Part shown: positions 42,360 through 51,709 of the stretch, in pieces
Position numbering within the stretch: the first letter of the stretch is position 1
Layout of the letters: each line of letters starts with the position of its first letter
NCBI RefSeq assembly: GCF_035593985.1
Contig: NZ_CP141587.1
Coordinates: 124,001-188,000 of the forward strand
Direction: 5' to 3'
Origin: Sphingomonas sp. LY29
GTDB taxonomy: Bacteria; Pseudomonadota; Alphaproteobacteria; Sphingomonadales; Sphingomonadaceae
Length of the DNA stretch: 64,000 nucleotides
Notes under the pieces: model-generated
Seen by the model: the letters and a program-made list of their open reading frames with translations, nothing else
Database searches by the model: none
Told to the model about the DNA's origin: nothing
Translations under genes and position numbers: made by a program

Positions 42360-42920
42360 ATGACCGATCCGCGCTTCCTGTCAGGTAAGTTGCTGCTGGC
42401 GATGCCGGGCATCGGCGATCCGCGCTTCGAGCGGGCGGTGATCGCGATGTGCGCGCATGACGAGCATGGCGCGATCGGGATCGGCATCGGGCACCAGCGC
42501 GCCGATATCGGCGTGCGGGAGCTTTTGCAGCAGCTCGACATCGATCCCGGCGATGCTCCCGATGGTTCCGTCCTTCATGGTGGCCCGGTCGAGCCTGGAC
42601 GTGGGTTCGTGCTCCACAGCGAAGACTGGGGCGGGCAGGACACGATCAAGGTGGCCGGGCTCGGCGCCATGACCGGCACGATCGACGTCCTCAGGGCGAT
42701 ATCGGAAGGCAAGGGGCCGAGCCGCTACCTCATCGCGTTGGGCTACGCGGGATGGGACGGCGGCCAACTCGATGCGGAGATGGCGCGTCCAGGCTGGTTT
42801 GCGGCGACGGGCCGCGAGGAAATCCTGTTCGAGACGGCGGTGGGCGACCGGTGGGAAGCAAGTTTTCGCGCCGACGGCATTGACCCGCGGTTGCTCGACG
42901 CAACCGCCGGCGAAGCGTGA
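42360..42920 (+). CDS. YqgE/AlgH family protein
   Basis: This 186-residue protein of the UPF0301 family has LSGKLLLAMPGIGDPRFERAV at the start, GGPVEPGRGFVLHS in the middle and ALGYAGWDGGQLDAEMARPGW towards the end. It is conserved in Proteobacteria. AlgH was tied to alginate control in Pseudomonas, but the biochemical role is unknown. The stop codon is part of the palindromic operator candidate (42920-42939) before ahcY. Confidence 0.93.
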   Translation: MTDPRFLSGKLLLAMPGIGDPRFERAVIAMCAHDEHGAIGIGIGHQRADIGVRELLQQLDIDPGDAPDGSVLHGGPVEPGRGFVLHSEDWGGQDTIKVAGLGAMTGTIDVLRAISEGKGPSRYLIALGYAGWDGGQLDAEMARPGWFAATGREEILFETAVGDRWEASFRADGIDPRLLDATAGEA

Positions 42921-42939
42921 TATAAAGATATCCTTATAT
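42920..42939 (+). promoter_or_regulatory. Candidate ArsR-type (SahR-like) operator upstream of ahcY
   Basis: ATATAAAGATATCCTTATAT is a 20-bp palindrome with one mismatched pair and a central GATATC, in a window where such AT-rich runs are rare. It lies 86 bases before ahcY. From memory, SahR, an ArsR-family repressor sensing S-adenosylhomocysteine, controls ahcY through AT-rich palindromes in several Proteobacteria. No such regulator gene is in the window. Confidence 0.5.
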
Positions 42940-42962
42940 TTGCTTTTCGGCGCTCGCGCGGG

Positions 42963-43005
42963 TAGGGGCGGCGCAGATATTCCCGCGGCACGAATGCCGC
43001 CCCTA
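42963..43005 (+). promoter_or_regulatory. Leader hairpin upstream of ahcY
   Basis: TAGGGGCGGC (42963-42972... one base offset possible) pairs perfectly with GCCGCCCCTA (42996-43005) over ten bases, with a 23-base apical part that includes GATATTCCCGCGG. It ends eight bases before the GGAG ribosome site. There is no T-run. It could be an RNA regulatory element; I could not match it to a known SAH or SAM riboswitch. Confidence 0.45.
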
Positions 43006-43025
43006 TACGCACTGGAGACTGCTTC

Positions 43026-44450
43026 GTGGCCACTTCCGCCGATACGATGACGCGCGATTACTTCGTGAAGGACATCAGCCTTGCCGATTTCGGCCGCAAG
43101 GAAATCGAAATCGCCGAGACCGAAATGCCGGGCCTGATGGCGCTTCGCGAGGAGTTCGGCGCGGCGCAGCCGCTCAAGGGCGCGCGCATCGTCGGCTCGC
43201 TTCACATGACGATCCAGACCGCAGTGCTCATCGAAACGCTGACCGCGCTCGGCGCGACGGTTCGTTGGGCCTCGTGCAACATTTATTCGACTCAGGACCA
43301 TGCCGCCGCCGCGATTGCCAAGTCGGGAGTGCCGGTCTTCGCGGTGAAGGGCGAGACGCTCGAAGAATATTGGGACTATGTCGTTCGCATCTTCGATTGG
43401 TCGACCGAAGCCGACCCGAACCAGACCTGCAACCTGATCCTCGACGACGGTGGCGATGCCACGATGTTTGCACTGTGGGGCGCGCGCGTCGAAGCGGGCG
43501 AGACGCTGTTCACGCCGCAGAACGAGGAAGAAGAGGTGTTCGCGGCGACGCTGACCCGCTTCCTCAAGGAGCGTCCGGGCTACCTCACCGCGACCGTCGC
43601 CAACATCAAGGGCGTCAGCGAAGAGACCACCACCGGCGTCCATCGCCTGTATGAGCTGTCGAAGTCGGGCAAGCTTCCTTTCCCGGCGATCAACGTCAAC
43701 GACAGCGTGACCAAATCGAAGTTCGACAACCTGTACGGCTGCAAGGAAAGCCTGGTCGACGCGATCCGTCGCGGCACCGATGTCATGCTCGCCGGCAAGG
43801 TCGCCTGCGTCGCGGGATTCGGCGACGTCGGCAAGGGTTCGGCGGCCTCGCTCCGCAACGGCGGTGCCCGCGTCCTGGTGACCGAAGTCGATCCGATCTG
43901 CGCACTTCAGGCGGCGATGGAAGGCTATGAAGTCGTCACGATGGAAGAGGCCGCCAAGCGCGCCGACATCTTCGTCACCGCGACCGGCAACATGGACGTC
44001 ATCACCGTCGACCACATGCGCGCGATGAAGAACATGGCGATCGTCTGCAACATCGGCCACTTCGACAGCGAGATCCAGATCGGCGCGCTGAGCAACATGA
44101 AGTGGACCGAAATCAAGCCGCAGGTCGACGAAGTCGAATTTGCCGACGGCAAGAAGCTGATCATCCTGTCGAAGGGCCGCCTGGTCAACCTCGGTAACGC
44201 CACCGGCCACCCGAGCTTCGTGATGTCGGCCAGCTTCACCAATCAGACGCTGGCGCAGATCGAACTGTGGACCAAGTCTGAGGCGTACAAGAACGACGTC
44301 TACGTCCTGCCGAAGCACCTCGACGAAAAGGTCGCTGCGCTTCACCTCGACAAGCTGGGCGTGCAGCTGACCAAGCTTAGCGACAAGCAGGCGTCTTACA
44401 TCGGTGTGACTCCGGAAGGCCCGTTCAAGCCCGAGCACTACCGCTACTGA
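43026..44450 (+). CDS. ahcY: Adenosylhomocysteinase
   Basis: AhcY hydrolyses S-adenosylhomocysteine to adenosine and homocysteine in the methyl cycle. The 474-residue product has the substrate region [16 protein letters not shown], the catalytic segment [15 protein letters not shown], the NAD site [14 protein letters not shown], and C-terminal [21 protein letters not shown] with the dimer-exchange Lys and Tyr. The extra internal segment (about 40 residues, residues 150-190) is typical of bacterial/plant long forms. GTG 43026 follows GGAG eight bases upstream. Confidence 0.98.
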   Translation: MATSADTMTRDYFVKDISLADFGRKEIEIAETEMPGLMALREEFGAAQPLKGARIVGSLHMTIQTAVLIETLTALGATVRWASCNIYSTQDHAAAAIAKSGVPVFAVKGETLEEYWDYVVRIFDWSTEADPNQTCNLILDDGGDATMFALWGARVEAGETLFTPQNEEEEVFAATLTRFLKERPGYLTATVANIKGVSEETTTGVHRLYELSKSGKLPFPAINVNDSVTKSKFDNLYGCKESLVDAIRRGTDVMLAGKVACVAGFGDVGKGSAASLRNGGARVLVTEVDPICALQAAMEGYEVVTMEEAAKRADIFVTATGNMDVITVDHMRAMKNMAIVCNIGHFDSEIQIGALSNMKWTEIKPQVDEVEFADGKKLIILSKGRLVNLGNATGHPSFVMSASFTNQTLAQIELWTKSEAYKNDVYVLPKHLDEKVAALHLDKLGVQLTKLSDKQASYIGVTPEGPFKPEHYRY

Positions 44451-44476
44451 TCGCTTCAAAGCGCTGAGAGAAATGA

Positions 44477-44506
44477 CCATCGCGGCGCATCGCCGCGGTG
44501 GTTTTT
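44477..44506 (+). terminator. Rho-independent terminator after ahcY
   Basis: CCATCGCGGC (44477-44486) pairs with GCCGCGGTGG (44492-44501), one T-G pair, five-base loop, followed by TTTTT. Confidence 0.88.
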
Positions 44507-44850
44507 CTTTGCGTGTCGCGCCGGTCCGCGCTCGGGAGAGGGAAGGGCTGTGCGGCTTGGAGCTGCACCCTGCGCACGGCTAGTTCGCGTTTGGCTGATC
44601 AAACCCAACGACAGACAAGCAGCCAAGCCTCGCTCTCAAACTTCCTCCGCGATGTGGGATCGACAATGAGCGCTGCAAGGCGGTGAGAACGAGAGCCGTT
44701 ACGGAAGAGCGTGTCGATGACCGTTGTCGGGTTGCTGGGTTCGCTCCAGCCGCAAGTGAGGGATCGCCTGTAGTCCTTCGGATGGCTGCCGTCTTTACAG
44801 CCTCGACCGGCTTTTCCAGCGAATTAGATCGCCCATATTCGCCGGCCATG
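44507..44850. other. About 345 bases without a convincing gene
   Basis: The stretch between the terminators of ahcY and the TonB receptor has more even base composition than its surroundings. A minus-strand open frame of about 90 codons (ending near 44580) begins near 44849 with ATG in MAGEYGRSNS. It has poor codon bias and no recognisable domain, and its upstream part lies in the receptor terminator. I see no tRNA or repeat. Confidence 0.4.
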
Positions 44851-44882
44851 AAAAAGGGGCCGGGAGCAAAGCTCCCGACCCC
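44851..44882 (-). terminator. Terminator of the minus-strand TonB receptor gene
   Basis: On the minus strand GGGG, one mismatch, then CGGGAGC form a stem (arms 44871-44882 and 44856-44867) with a TTT loop, followed by TTTTT. It lies 25 bases after the receptor stop. Confidence 0.88.
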
Positions 44883-44906
44883 CAATTCGATCGTACTCTC
44901 GCGCGT

Positions 44907-47900
44907 TTAAAAACGAGCGCGGAAGCCGGCGTAGTAGCTGCGGCCGCGGAACGAGTAGATCGCGCTGCCGGCGCCAGTCGCCGTGGTTGCACCCTTCGGA
45001 ACGCCCTTGTCGAACACGTTGTCCACGCCAACGTAGAACTTGTAGGCGTTGCCACGTCCATCCTTCGCGATGTCGAAGTCGGCACGCAGATCGTGATACG
45101 ACACTGCCTTGAACTTGCGATCCGGGAACGCATCGACGTCGGTGGCAGGCAGTCCGTTGATTTCGAACAGCGAGGCGTAGGTGTTGAAGTACATCGGGCC
45201 GATGTACCGCGCACGGTAGCCAAGCGTGACCGGTCCCAGGCCGAAGTCGAAGTCCCAGCGGAACTCGTCCTCCGGATCGCCGAGCTGACCCAGAACGCGA
45301 GTTTCGAAGTCGGGGTTGGTCGGGTCCTGGAAATTGCTGATCTCGAAGTTGTGCGTGTAGATCAGGTTGGTGTTGAAATCGATCGGGCCGAAGTCACGAC
45401 GATAGGCGAAGTTGACGTCGATACCGCGACGCTTGCGCTCAGCGAAGTTCAGCGGCGCATTGATGAGCGAGTTGCCCAGAATGCGACCCGGGACTTCACC
45501 CAGCGGTCCGGGGCCAGTGCCACGATAACGCTCGAACTGCCCGCAGAAGATGTTGTTCAGCGAGGCCGAGTCGTAGCACTGGTTCACGATCGTCTGAGGA
45601 GCGACGGTCGCAATGATGCCCTTCACGGTGATGTCGTAATAGTCGACCGACAGGCTCATCCCCGGAATGAATCGGGGCTGGAAGACGCCGCCGACCGTGT
45701 ACGAGTCCGACTTTTCCACATCGAGCGACGGGTTTGAACCGCTGACGATGGGAAGCGACTGAGTCGCGTCGGTCAGGTTCGCAAGCAACGGCCCGAGATC
45801 GGCGGCGCAGTTGGCGGCGCGAACCGGGTTACCTGCACGAGCCGTGGGGTTGCACGGATCGACGAAGCCGTTCGAGAAGTTCGGCACCAGCGGGAAGCCG
45901 GTTTCCGACACGTTCGGCGCACGCACCGCGCGGCTGTAGTTTGCACGGAAGCGCAGGTCGCGGAACGGAGCGTAATCCACGCCGGCGTTGTACGAGAAGA
46001 CGCGGCCGACCGAACCCTGATACTTCGCGACGCGGCCTGCACCACTGAGCGTGAGCTCGTGGAACAGCGGAACGTCCTTGATGATCGGGATACGAAGTTC
46101 GCCGAAGGCTTCTTTCACCTTGAAGGCGTCCGGCTTGAACGCCGGGATCGAAACGCCGTTCGAGAAACCTTCGGTCGTGAACGGGTCCTGCTCATAGGAA
46201 GCATTTTCACGACGATATTCGGCACCAAGCGCGAAGCTGATCGGACCGCCGGGCAGTTCGAAGAGCTGGCTCGAATCGCCGGACATGAAGCCCGACAAGA
46301 CGAGCTGATCGAGCGAGGACTTCGCGGTGAAAGTGCGACCGAAGTAGGCGACCGAGGCACTGTTATCGGCCGATCCGAACGGATTGTACGGAACGCAGGC
46401 GGCAATATCCGCGGCCAGGCGAGCGCTCTGCGCTGCCTGATATGCGGCCTGCCTCGCAGCATCGCCCGGACCGAAGCCGACCAGCTTGACCGCCGAAGCC
46501 GGATCGAACTGCGAACGGCACTGGATCTGGCCGGTGACCGGGTTACGGCCAGCGTCGAGCGCAAGCGCAAAACGCTGACGATCGATGTAGCCGCTGGCGC
46601 TGATGTCTTCCTTGAACTTACCGTAGTTCGCGGAGATTTCGTAGCTCCAGTCGGTGTTGAACGTGCCGCGGAGACCGCCGACGAAGCGATACGTATCGCG
46701 CTGGAACTTCTCGTCGCGAAGACCGACGTCGAGCAGGTTACGAGCGATAACGAAGCGATAGCTGCCGTTGGCGATATTGGCGCGATCGGTTGCGGTCAGG
46801 TTGCCGGCTGCAGGGCAGGTAACCTGAAGATCCGAGCGGCAACCAGAAGCCGAGATCAGGTTCGCCAGCGTGATGCGATCGGCCGGGTTCAGGAACGGGT
46901 TGTCCAACCGCTGACGCTCGCGGAAGTCGACCGTGCCGCCAGTTCCCTGGACGAACGACGGACCGGCGTTGTTGCCGAGCGCGTTCACGCGGTTCCACTT
47001 GCCTTCGAAGAAGACTTCAGCCGCCTGGCTGAATTCGAACTGGCTGAGGATGTTGAAGTTGTAGCGTTCGGTGAACGGAAGAACCGAGACGGTCTTTCCT
47101 TCACGACCGGACTGGCCGTTCGTGCCGACGATGCCGCTGTTGATGCCGGTGCCGAAGCGCGCGCCGGTCTGCTGCGTCAGGCGTCCATCCCCAGTGAAGA
47201 TGTAAGTGCAGCTGAACGGCGCACCCAGGCTGTTGGTCCCACCGTTGTTCGGCGTCGTGGCATTGCCGCAAGCACCGCTTTCAAAACCCGGCGTCGCGGG
47301 GTCGTTCGACCGCTGGTTGATCGGGATGAGACCGCGATAATCGATCGTCGTGCTGCCAAGGCCCCGGAAGAAGGCACGATCGGGGAAGCCGTCGCCACCA
47401 TTGACGATTCCGGCACCGCCGTCTGAATCGACGGGAGCGAAGTTGTCGTTGCTGCGGAAGGCCGGAACGTCCGACGCGAACACGCGGTCGGCGCGGGCAT
47501 ATTCGCCGTGAAGCGTTACGTTGCCGCGTCCGTCGGCGAAGTTCTTGCCGTACATGGCCGAAACATACTGGTTCCCGCCGAAGCCCTCTTCGGCGATGCC
47601 GGCCTGGCCGCGAAGCTGAAGGCCTTCGTAATCACGACGCAGGACGAAGTTGACGACGCCCGCGATCGCGTCCGAGCCATAGATGGCCGAGTTACCGCCG
47701 GTCACGATGTCGACGCGCTCGATGAGGTCGTTCGGGATCGTGTTGATGTCGGGCGACACGGCGTTGTTCAGAATGTCGGCGGCGACGTGACGACGGCCAT
47801 TGACCAGGACCAGCGTGCGCTGGGTGCCGAGGCCGCGAAGATCGAGCAGGTTGAGACCGGCGATGCCGATGCCGAGACCCGGGTTCTGCTGCGCAAAGGT

Positions 47901-48227
47901 GCTGCGGAGCTGCGGCAGGTCGTTCAGCGTGTCGCCGACGTTGGTCTGGCCCTGCTGGAAGAAGGTCTCGCCGCCGATCGACGTGATCGGAACGGTCGAT
48001 TCGAGGTTCGGGCGACGAATGCGCGAGCCGGTGACGACGACGGCCTGGCAGTTCTGTGCGTTCGGATCGGTCAGGCAGGGGTCGTTCTCCCCCGACTGAA
48101 TTTCGACCTCGGTCGTCAGCGTGGCGGGCGGATCGGTGTCACCGGTCGTGTCCTGGGCGAACGCAGGCTGTGCGATCGCCATGGTGCCAAACAACGCGGT
48201 GGCACCGAGCAAAAATTCTTTTTTCAT
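44907..48227 (-). CDS. TonB-dependent outer-membrane receptor
   Basis: This 1106-residue precursor has a Sec signal (KKEFLLGATALFGTMAIAQPAFA) and a short acidic region with a Cys pair (DPCLTDPNAQNCQ). The plug domain starts at VVVTGSRIRRPNLEST and includes LVNGRRHVAADILNN and IERVDIVTGGNSAIYGSDAIAGVVNFV. A long 22-strand barrel ends in the aromatic YYAGFRARF. Such receptors import large ligands such as siderophores, glycans or peptides using TonB energy. The ligand is unknown. It is divergent from a second receptor at 48508. Confidence 0.95.
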   Translation of the reverse strand: MKKEFLLGATALFGTMAIAQPAFAQDTTGDTDPPATLTTEVEIQSGENDPCLTDPNAQNCQAVVVTGSRIRRPNLESTVPITSIGGETFFQQGQTNVGDTLNDLPQLRSTFAQQNPGLGIGIAGLNLLDLRGLGTQRTLVLVNGRRHVAADILNNAVSPDINTIPNDLIERVDIVTGGNSAIYGSDAIAGVVNFVLRRDYEGLQLRGQAGIAEEGFGGNQYVSAMYGKNFADGRGNVTLHGEYARADRVFASDVPAFRSNDNFAPVDSDGGAGIVNGGDGFPDRAFFRGLGSTTIDYRGLIPINQRSNDPATPGFESGACGNATTPNNGGTNSLGAPFSCTYIFTGDGRLTQQTGARFGTGINSGIVGTNGQSGREGKTVSVLPFTERYNFNILSQFEFSQAAEVFFEGKWNRVNALGNNAGPSFVQGTGGTVDFRERQRLDNPFLNPADRITLANLISASGCRSDLQVTCPAAGNLTATDRANIANGSYRFVIARNLLDVGLRDEKFQRDTYRFVGGLRGTFNTDWSYEISANYGKFKEDISASGYIDRQRFALALDAGRNPVTGQIQCRSQFDPASAVKLVGFGPGDAARQAAYQAAQSARLAADIAACVPYNPFGSADNSASVAYFGRTFTAKSSLDQLVLSGFMSGDSSQLFELPGGPISFALGAEYRRENASYEQDPFTTEGFSNGVSIPAFKPDAFKVKEAFGELRIPIIKDVPLFHELTLSGAGRVAKYQGSVGRVFSYNAGVDYAPFRDLRFRANYSRAVRAPNVSETGFPLVPNFSNGFVDPCNPTARAGNPVRAANCAADLGPLLANLTDATQSLPIVSGSNPSLDVEKSDSYTVGGVFQPRFIPGMSLSVDYYDITVKGIIATVAPQTIVNQCYDSASLNNIFCGQFERYRGTGPGPLGEVPGRILGNSLINAPLNFAERKRRGIDVNFAYRRDFGPIDFNTNLIYTHNFEISNFQDPTNPDFETRVLGQLGDPEDEFRWDFDFGLGPVTLGYRARYIGPMYFNTYASLFEINGLPATDVDAFPDRKFKAVSYHDLRADFDIAKDGRGNAYKFYVGVDNVFDKGVPKGATTATGAGSAIYSFRGRSYYAGFRARF

Positions 48228-48507
48228 TAAATCCCCCTGAGCGAATATCGATTCGCAGCATGCCAAAATGCGGCACGGGTTCAATGGTGCAGCGGGCTGG
48301 AACAGACATTTCTATGGCAATGTATCTGAATCGTCACACCTAGGCGGACGGGGGAAGGGCCCAATCGAACTAAGTCGGCATCCCGACAAATGTGTCATTG
48401 TCGTCACACATATCGGAAAACACTGGGCGTAGGGATGTAAACGGTTTCACTCGAGCCATTAACCCTCCAATGAATCGCTTCGCCTCCCAAATTTATAAGG
48501 GTTTCCA
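48228..48507. promoter_or_regulatory. Divergent promoter region between two TonB receptors
   Basis: These 280 bases are AT-richer than the genes. They hold a small palindrome GCGAAT-ATCG-ATTCGC (48241-48256), a separated inverted pair ATGTGT...ACACAT near 48390-48412, and a LacI-type operator at 48436. No open frame of note is present. Confidence 0.6.
48436..48449 (+). promoter_or_regulatory. Candidate LacI/GalR-family operator
   Basis: TGTAAACGGTTTCA fits the LacI-family pattern TGWAANCGNTNNCA, with the central CG dyad and mirrored outer TG/CA. It lies 58 bases before the second receptor start. Sphingomonad TonB receptors for sugars are often under LacI-type control. The regulator gene is not in the window. 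Confidence 0.5.
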
Positions 48508-51500
48508 ATGCGATTCAGTACGCCGTTTGCTTTGTCGACTTCCGCGTTCGCTCTTGCCGTAAGTCTTGCCACGCCCGCCTTCGCGCAGACCGCGCCGGCC
48601 GCTCCCCAGGAAGAGGACGCCTGCGCGACCGTCGCCAATCCGGAAGAAAAGGCCGCGTGCCTCGCCGCCGAGAACCAGACGCCGGCTGAGGCCGCTGCGC
48701 CCTCGACCGCTGGCGAAGTCGTCGTAACTGGCAGCCGCATTCGTCGCGACGAGTTCACGACAGCCGAACCGCTGACCGTCATCACCGCCGAAGAAATCAC
48801 CCAGGCTGGTTTCAACAGCGCAACCGACGCCCTTCAGAGCGCAGCGGTCACGCAGGGTTCGGGCCAGATCAACAACGCGTACGGCGGCTTCGTCACCGAC
48901 GGCGGCACCGGCGCGAACACGCTCGGCCTGCGCGGCCTCGGGCCGGCACGCACGCTGATCCTGCTTAACGGCCGTCGCCTCGCTCCGGGCGGAACGCGCG
49001 GTTCGGTCCTCGCGGCCGATCTGAACGTCCTGCCGACTGCCATCGTCGACCGCATCGAAGTGCTGAAGGCTGGCGCGTCGTCGGTTTACGGTTCGGACGC
49101 CATCGCGGGCGTCGTGAACATCATCACCGACCGCAAGATGACGGGCCTGTCGGTCGACATGCAGGTCAACGTCCCCAAGGTTGGCGCTGGCGTCGACAAG
49201 CGTATCGCCACTTCCTTTGGCGTTCAGGCCGACCGCCTGAGCCTGATCGGTTCGCTCGAATATCGCAAGCGCGACGCTCTTGCGCGCAACGACGTGCGTT
49301 TCTTCGACTGCCCGGTTGGCGGCTTCCTCGACGGTGAGGGTTCGGACTTCGGTTCGGCCGACGGCGTCGGCTTCGACGGAACGTCTTGCTTCACGCTCGA
49401 CAACGGCGGCGTCACCATCAACACGCTTGGCATTCCGACGCGCGACGGCATCGGTCGTACCAGCGGTCTGCCGGGTCGTTTCAACCGCTTCGTTCCGGCA
49501 CCGGGCCAGACGACCGGTCCGTTCCCGGGTTACCTCGGCGTCGGCACCTATGACCGCGACACCTTCGATCCCGAGCAGGAGAAGGAGCCCCTGATCACCG
49601 GTGCGGAAATCTACACCGGTTATCTCTCGGGCACCTACGACGCCGGTTTCCTCGGCAACTCCGAAATCTACGGCGAGCTTCTCGTAACCCGTCGTAAATC
49701 GGAATCGCCGCTGTATCGCCAGCTCTCGCTCGACTATCTGCGTGGTAGCCCGCTGCTTCCGGCGAACATCCGTAACGGCCTGTTTGCCAACCCGACCCCG
49801 ACGTCGAGCGGACAGCAGATCGCGGCGCGTGCGTTCATTGGTTACGGTCTCACCGACAGCAGCCAGACGGTCGACTATGCCCGTGCATCGGGCGGCATCC
49901 GCGGCGACTTCTTCTTCGACGGTTGGCGCTACGACGCCTATGTCGGAAAGTCGTGGAACGATGGCACGTACGAGATTGAATCGTTCCTGACGGATCGCCT
50001 CGCGAACTCGTTGAACGTCGTCCAGAACGCCGACGGCACCTTCCGCTGCGCCAGCCAGGCGTCGAACCCGACGTGCGTCGCAGCTCCGGCCCTCACGGCG
50101 GCGGTCATTGGTGGTGAGCTTCCCGAAGCCTACCGCGACTACATCGTCGACAATACGATTGGTAAGACCAAGTTCCGCGAAACGACCTTCGCGTTCGGCG
50201 TCGACGGCCCGCTGTTCAAGATGCCAGGCGGCGACGTCCAGCTGGCTCTTGGCGCGGAGTATCGCAAGCAGAGCATCAACGATCAGCCGGACCAGAACTC
50301 GATCAACGGCAACCTGTTCGGCCTCACCGCCGGCACACCGACGGTCGGTTCGGACAACGTCAAGGAAATCTACGGCGAAGTGTTCGTCCCGATCCTTGCG
50401 GATCGTCCGTTCTTCTATCGTCTGAACGCCAATGCGTCGGTGCGCTACACGGACTACAAGTCCTACGGCGGCGACACGACGTACAAGGTTGCGGGCGAAT
50501 GGGAGCCCATCCGCGGCCTCGGTTTCCGCGGCAGCTATGGCACGTCCTACCGTGCTCCGGCTCTTGCGGAGCAGTTCCTTGGCGCCACCAGCGGGTTCCT
50601 CGGATCGGACAGCGATCCCTGCAGCGCGCTTCCGGATCCGTCGGAGCAGTCGCCTAACGAGCAGATCACGGCTGCCAACTGCGCGTCGATCGGTCTCCCG
50701 GCCGACTTCGAGCAGCGCAGCGGCATCACGGTGTTCCGCGTTGGCGGTGCCGAAGCTGGCCTGAAGGCAGAAACTTCGAAGAACTGGTCGGTCGGTGCGG
50801 TTCTCCGTCCTCGCCTGCCTGCTTCGTTCGGCCAGCTGTCGCTTTCGCTCGACTACTTCAACATCAAGGTCGAAAACGGTGTTTCGGATCTTGCTGGCGG
50901 GACGATCTTGAGCCGTTGCTATTCGGATCCGAATTTCGATCCGAACGCAGGGTTCTGCCGCTTCGTGACCCGCGACGCCAACCAGGCGCTGTCGGTTACC
51001 AGCAGCTTCGTGAACCTGTCGGAAGACATCGTGAAGGGCTATGAGTTCAACGGCCGTTACGCCAAGGATCTCTTCGGCGGACGCTTCGTGCTCAACGCCA
51101 ATGTGACGAAGTACACCGAGCAGTCGAGCCGCCTGTTCCCTGAAGAGTTCCTGACGGATGCCAACGGCATCGTGACGGCGCCTGAATGGGTCGGCAACTT
51201 CGACGGCACCTTCGCCACGAAGCACGTCACCTTCCGCTACGGTGTCGATTGGATCGGCGGCGACCGCAAAGATACCTACGAGTATTTCGCGTTCGACAAC
51301 TTGACCGGTGAATCCGATCCCGACCTGGTTCAGGCCTATCGCGATGCTTATTATCTCGAGACGCCGAACTACTTCCTGCACAATGCGTCGGTTCAGTTCG
51401 ACATCGACCGCTACGAGTTGACGCTCGGCGTGCGGAACCTGTTCGACAAGGCTCCGCCGCGGATCACGGCAATCGGGTTCAACACCGTCGGCAACGCGCC

Positions 51501-51564
51501 GCTGTACTCGGGTTACGACTATCGCGGTCGCACGTTCTTCGCGAACGTGAACTTCAAGCTCTAA
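48508..51564 (+). CDS. TonB-dependent outer-membrane receptor
   Basis: This 1018-residue precursor has a signal peptide (STSAFALAVSLATPAFAQ), a linker with two Cys (DACATVANPEEKAACLAAE), and a plug domain starting at VVVTGSRIRRDEFTTAEPL. A barrel follows that ends in FFANVNFKL. The plug includes LRGLGPARTLILLNGRRLAPGG and VLKAGASSVYGSDAIAGVVNII. It is related to the divergent receptor at 44907 but is not a recent copy. AAGGG precedes ATG 48508. The LacI-type site upstream hints at a carbohydrate ligand, which is inference. A terminator follows. Confidence 0.95.
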   Translation: MRFSTPFALSTSAFALAVSLATPAFAQTAPAAPQEEDACATVANPEEKAACLAAENQTPAEAAAPSTAGEVVVTGSRIRRDEFTTAEPLTVITAEEITQAGFNSATDALQSAAVTQGSGQINNAYGGFVTDGGTGANTLGLRGLGPARTLILLNGRRLAPGGTRGSVLAADLNVLPTAIVDRIEVLKAGASSVYGSDAIAGVVNIITDRKMTGLSVDMQVNVPKVGAGVDKRIATSFGVQADRLSLIGSLEYRKRDALARNDVRFFDCPVGGFLDGEGSDFGSADGVGFDGTSCFTLDNGGVTINTLGIPTRDGIGRTSGLPGRFNRFVPAPGQTTGPFPGYLGVGTYDRDTFDPEQEKEPLITGAEIYTGYLSGTYDAGFLGNSEIYGELLVTRRKSESPLYRQLSLDYLRGSPLLPANIRNGLFANPTPTSSGQQIAARAFIGYGLTDSSQTVDYARASGGIRGDFFFDGWRYDAYVGKSWNDGTYEIESFLTDRLANSLNVVQNADGTFRCASQASNPTCVAAPALTAAVIGGELPEAYRDYIVDNTIGKTKFRETTFAFGVDGPLFKMPGGDVQLALGAEYRKQSINDQPDQNSINGNLFGLTAGTPTVGSDNVKEIYGEVFVPILADRPFFYRLNANASVRYTDYKSYGGDTTYKVAGEWEPIRGLGFRGSYGTSYRAPALAEQFLGATSGFLGSDSDPCSALPDPSEQSPNEQITAANCASIGLPADFEQRSGITVFRVGGAEAGLKAETSKNWSVGAVLRPRLPASFGQLSLSLDYFNIKVENGVSDLAGGTILSRCYSDPNFDPNAGFCRFVTRDANQALSVTSSFVNLSEDIVKGYEFNGRYAKDLFGGRFVLNANVTKYTEQSSRLFPEEFLTDANGIVTAPEWVGNFDGTFATKHVTFRYGVDWIGGDRKDTYEYFAFDNLTGESDPDLVQAYRDAYYLETPNYFLHNASVQFDIDRYELTLGVRNLFDKAPPRITAIGFNTVGNAPLYSGYDYRGRTFFANVNFKL

Positions 51565-51585
51565 GCTAGAAGCGACCAACTCCAA

Positions 51586-51614
51586 GGGCTCCGGGAAATC
51601 GGGGCCCTTTTTTT
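51586..51614 (+). terminator. Rho-independent terminator after the TonB receptor
   Basis: GGGCTCCG (51586-51593) pairs with CGGGGCCC (51600-51607), followed by seven T. Confidence 0.88.
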
Positions 51615-51709
51615 GTCCCGGCGATTCTTCGCTCCTCGATCCGAGCCGTGCCTGGCAATGTTTGAGGCCCTCTTCCGCCGCTAGAAGGCGGCCCCTATGA
51701 CAAAGGAAT

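Noticed and set aside
42940..43025. Known SAH or SAM riboswitch upstream of ahcY
   Set aside because: The leader has one simple hairpin and lacks the conserved core sequences I know for those classes, so I list only a hairpin.
44580..44849. Possible protein of about 90 residues (MAGEYGRSNS start)
   Set aside because: Codon use is unlike the other genes, no family is recognised, and its leader lies in a terminator. It is kept only as an unexplained region.
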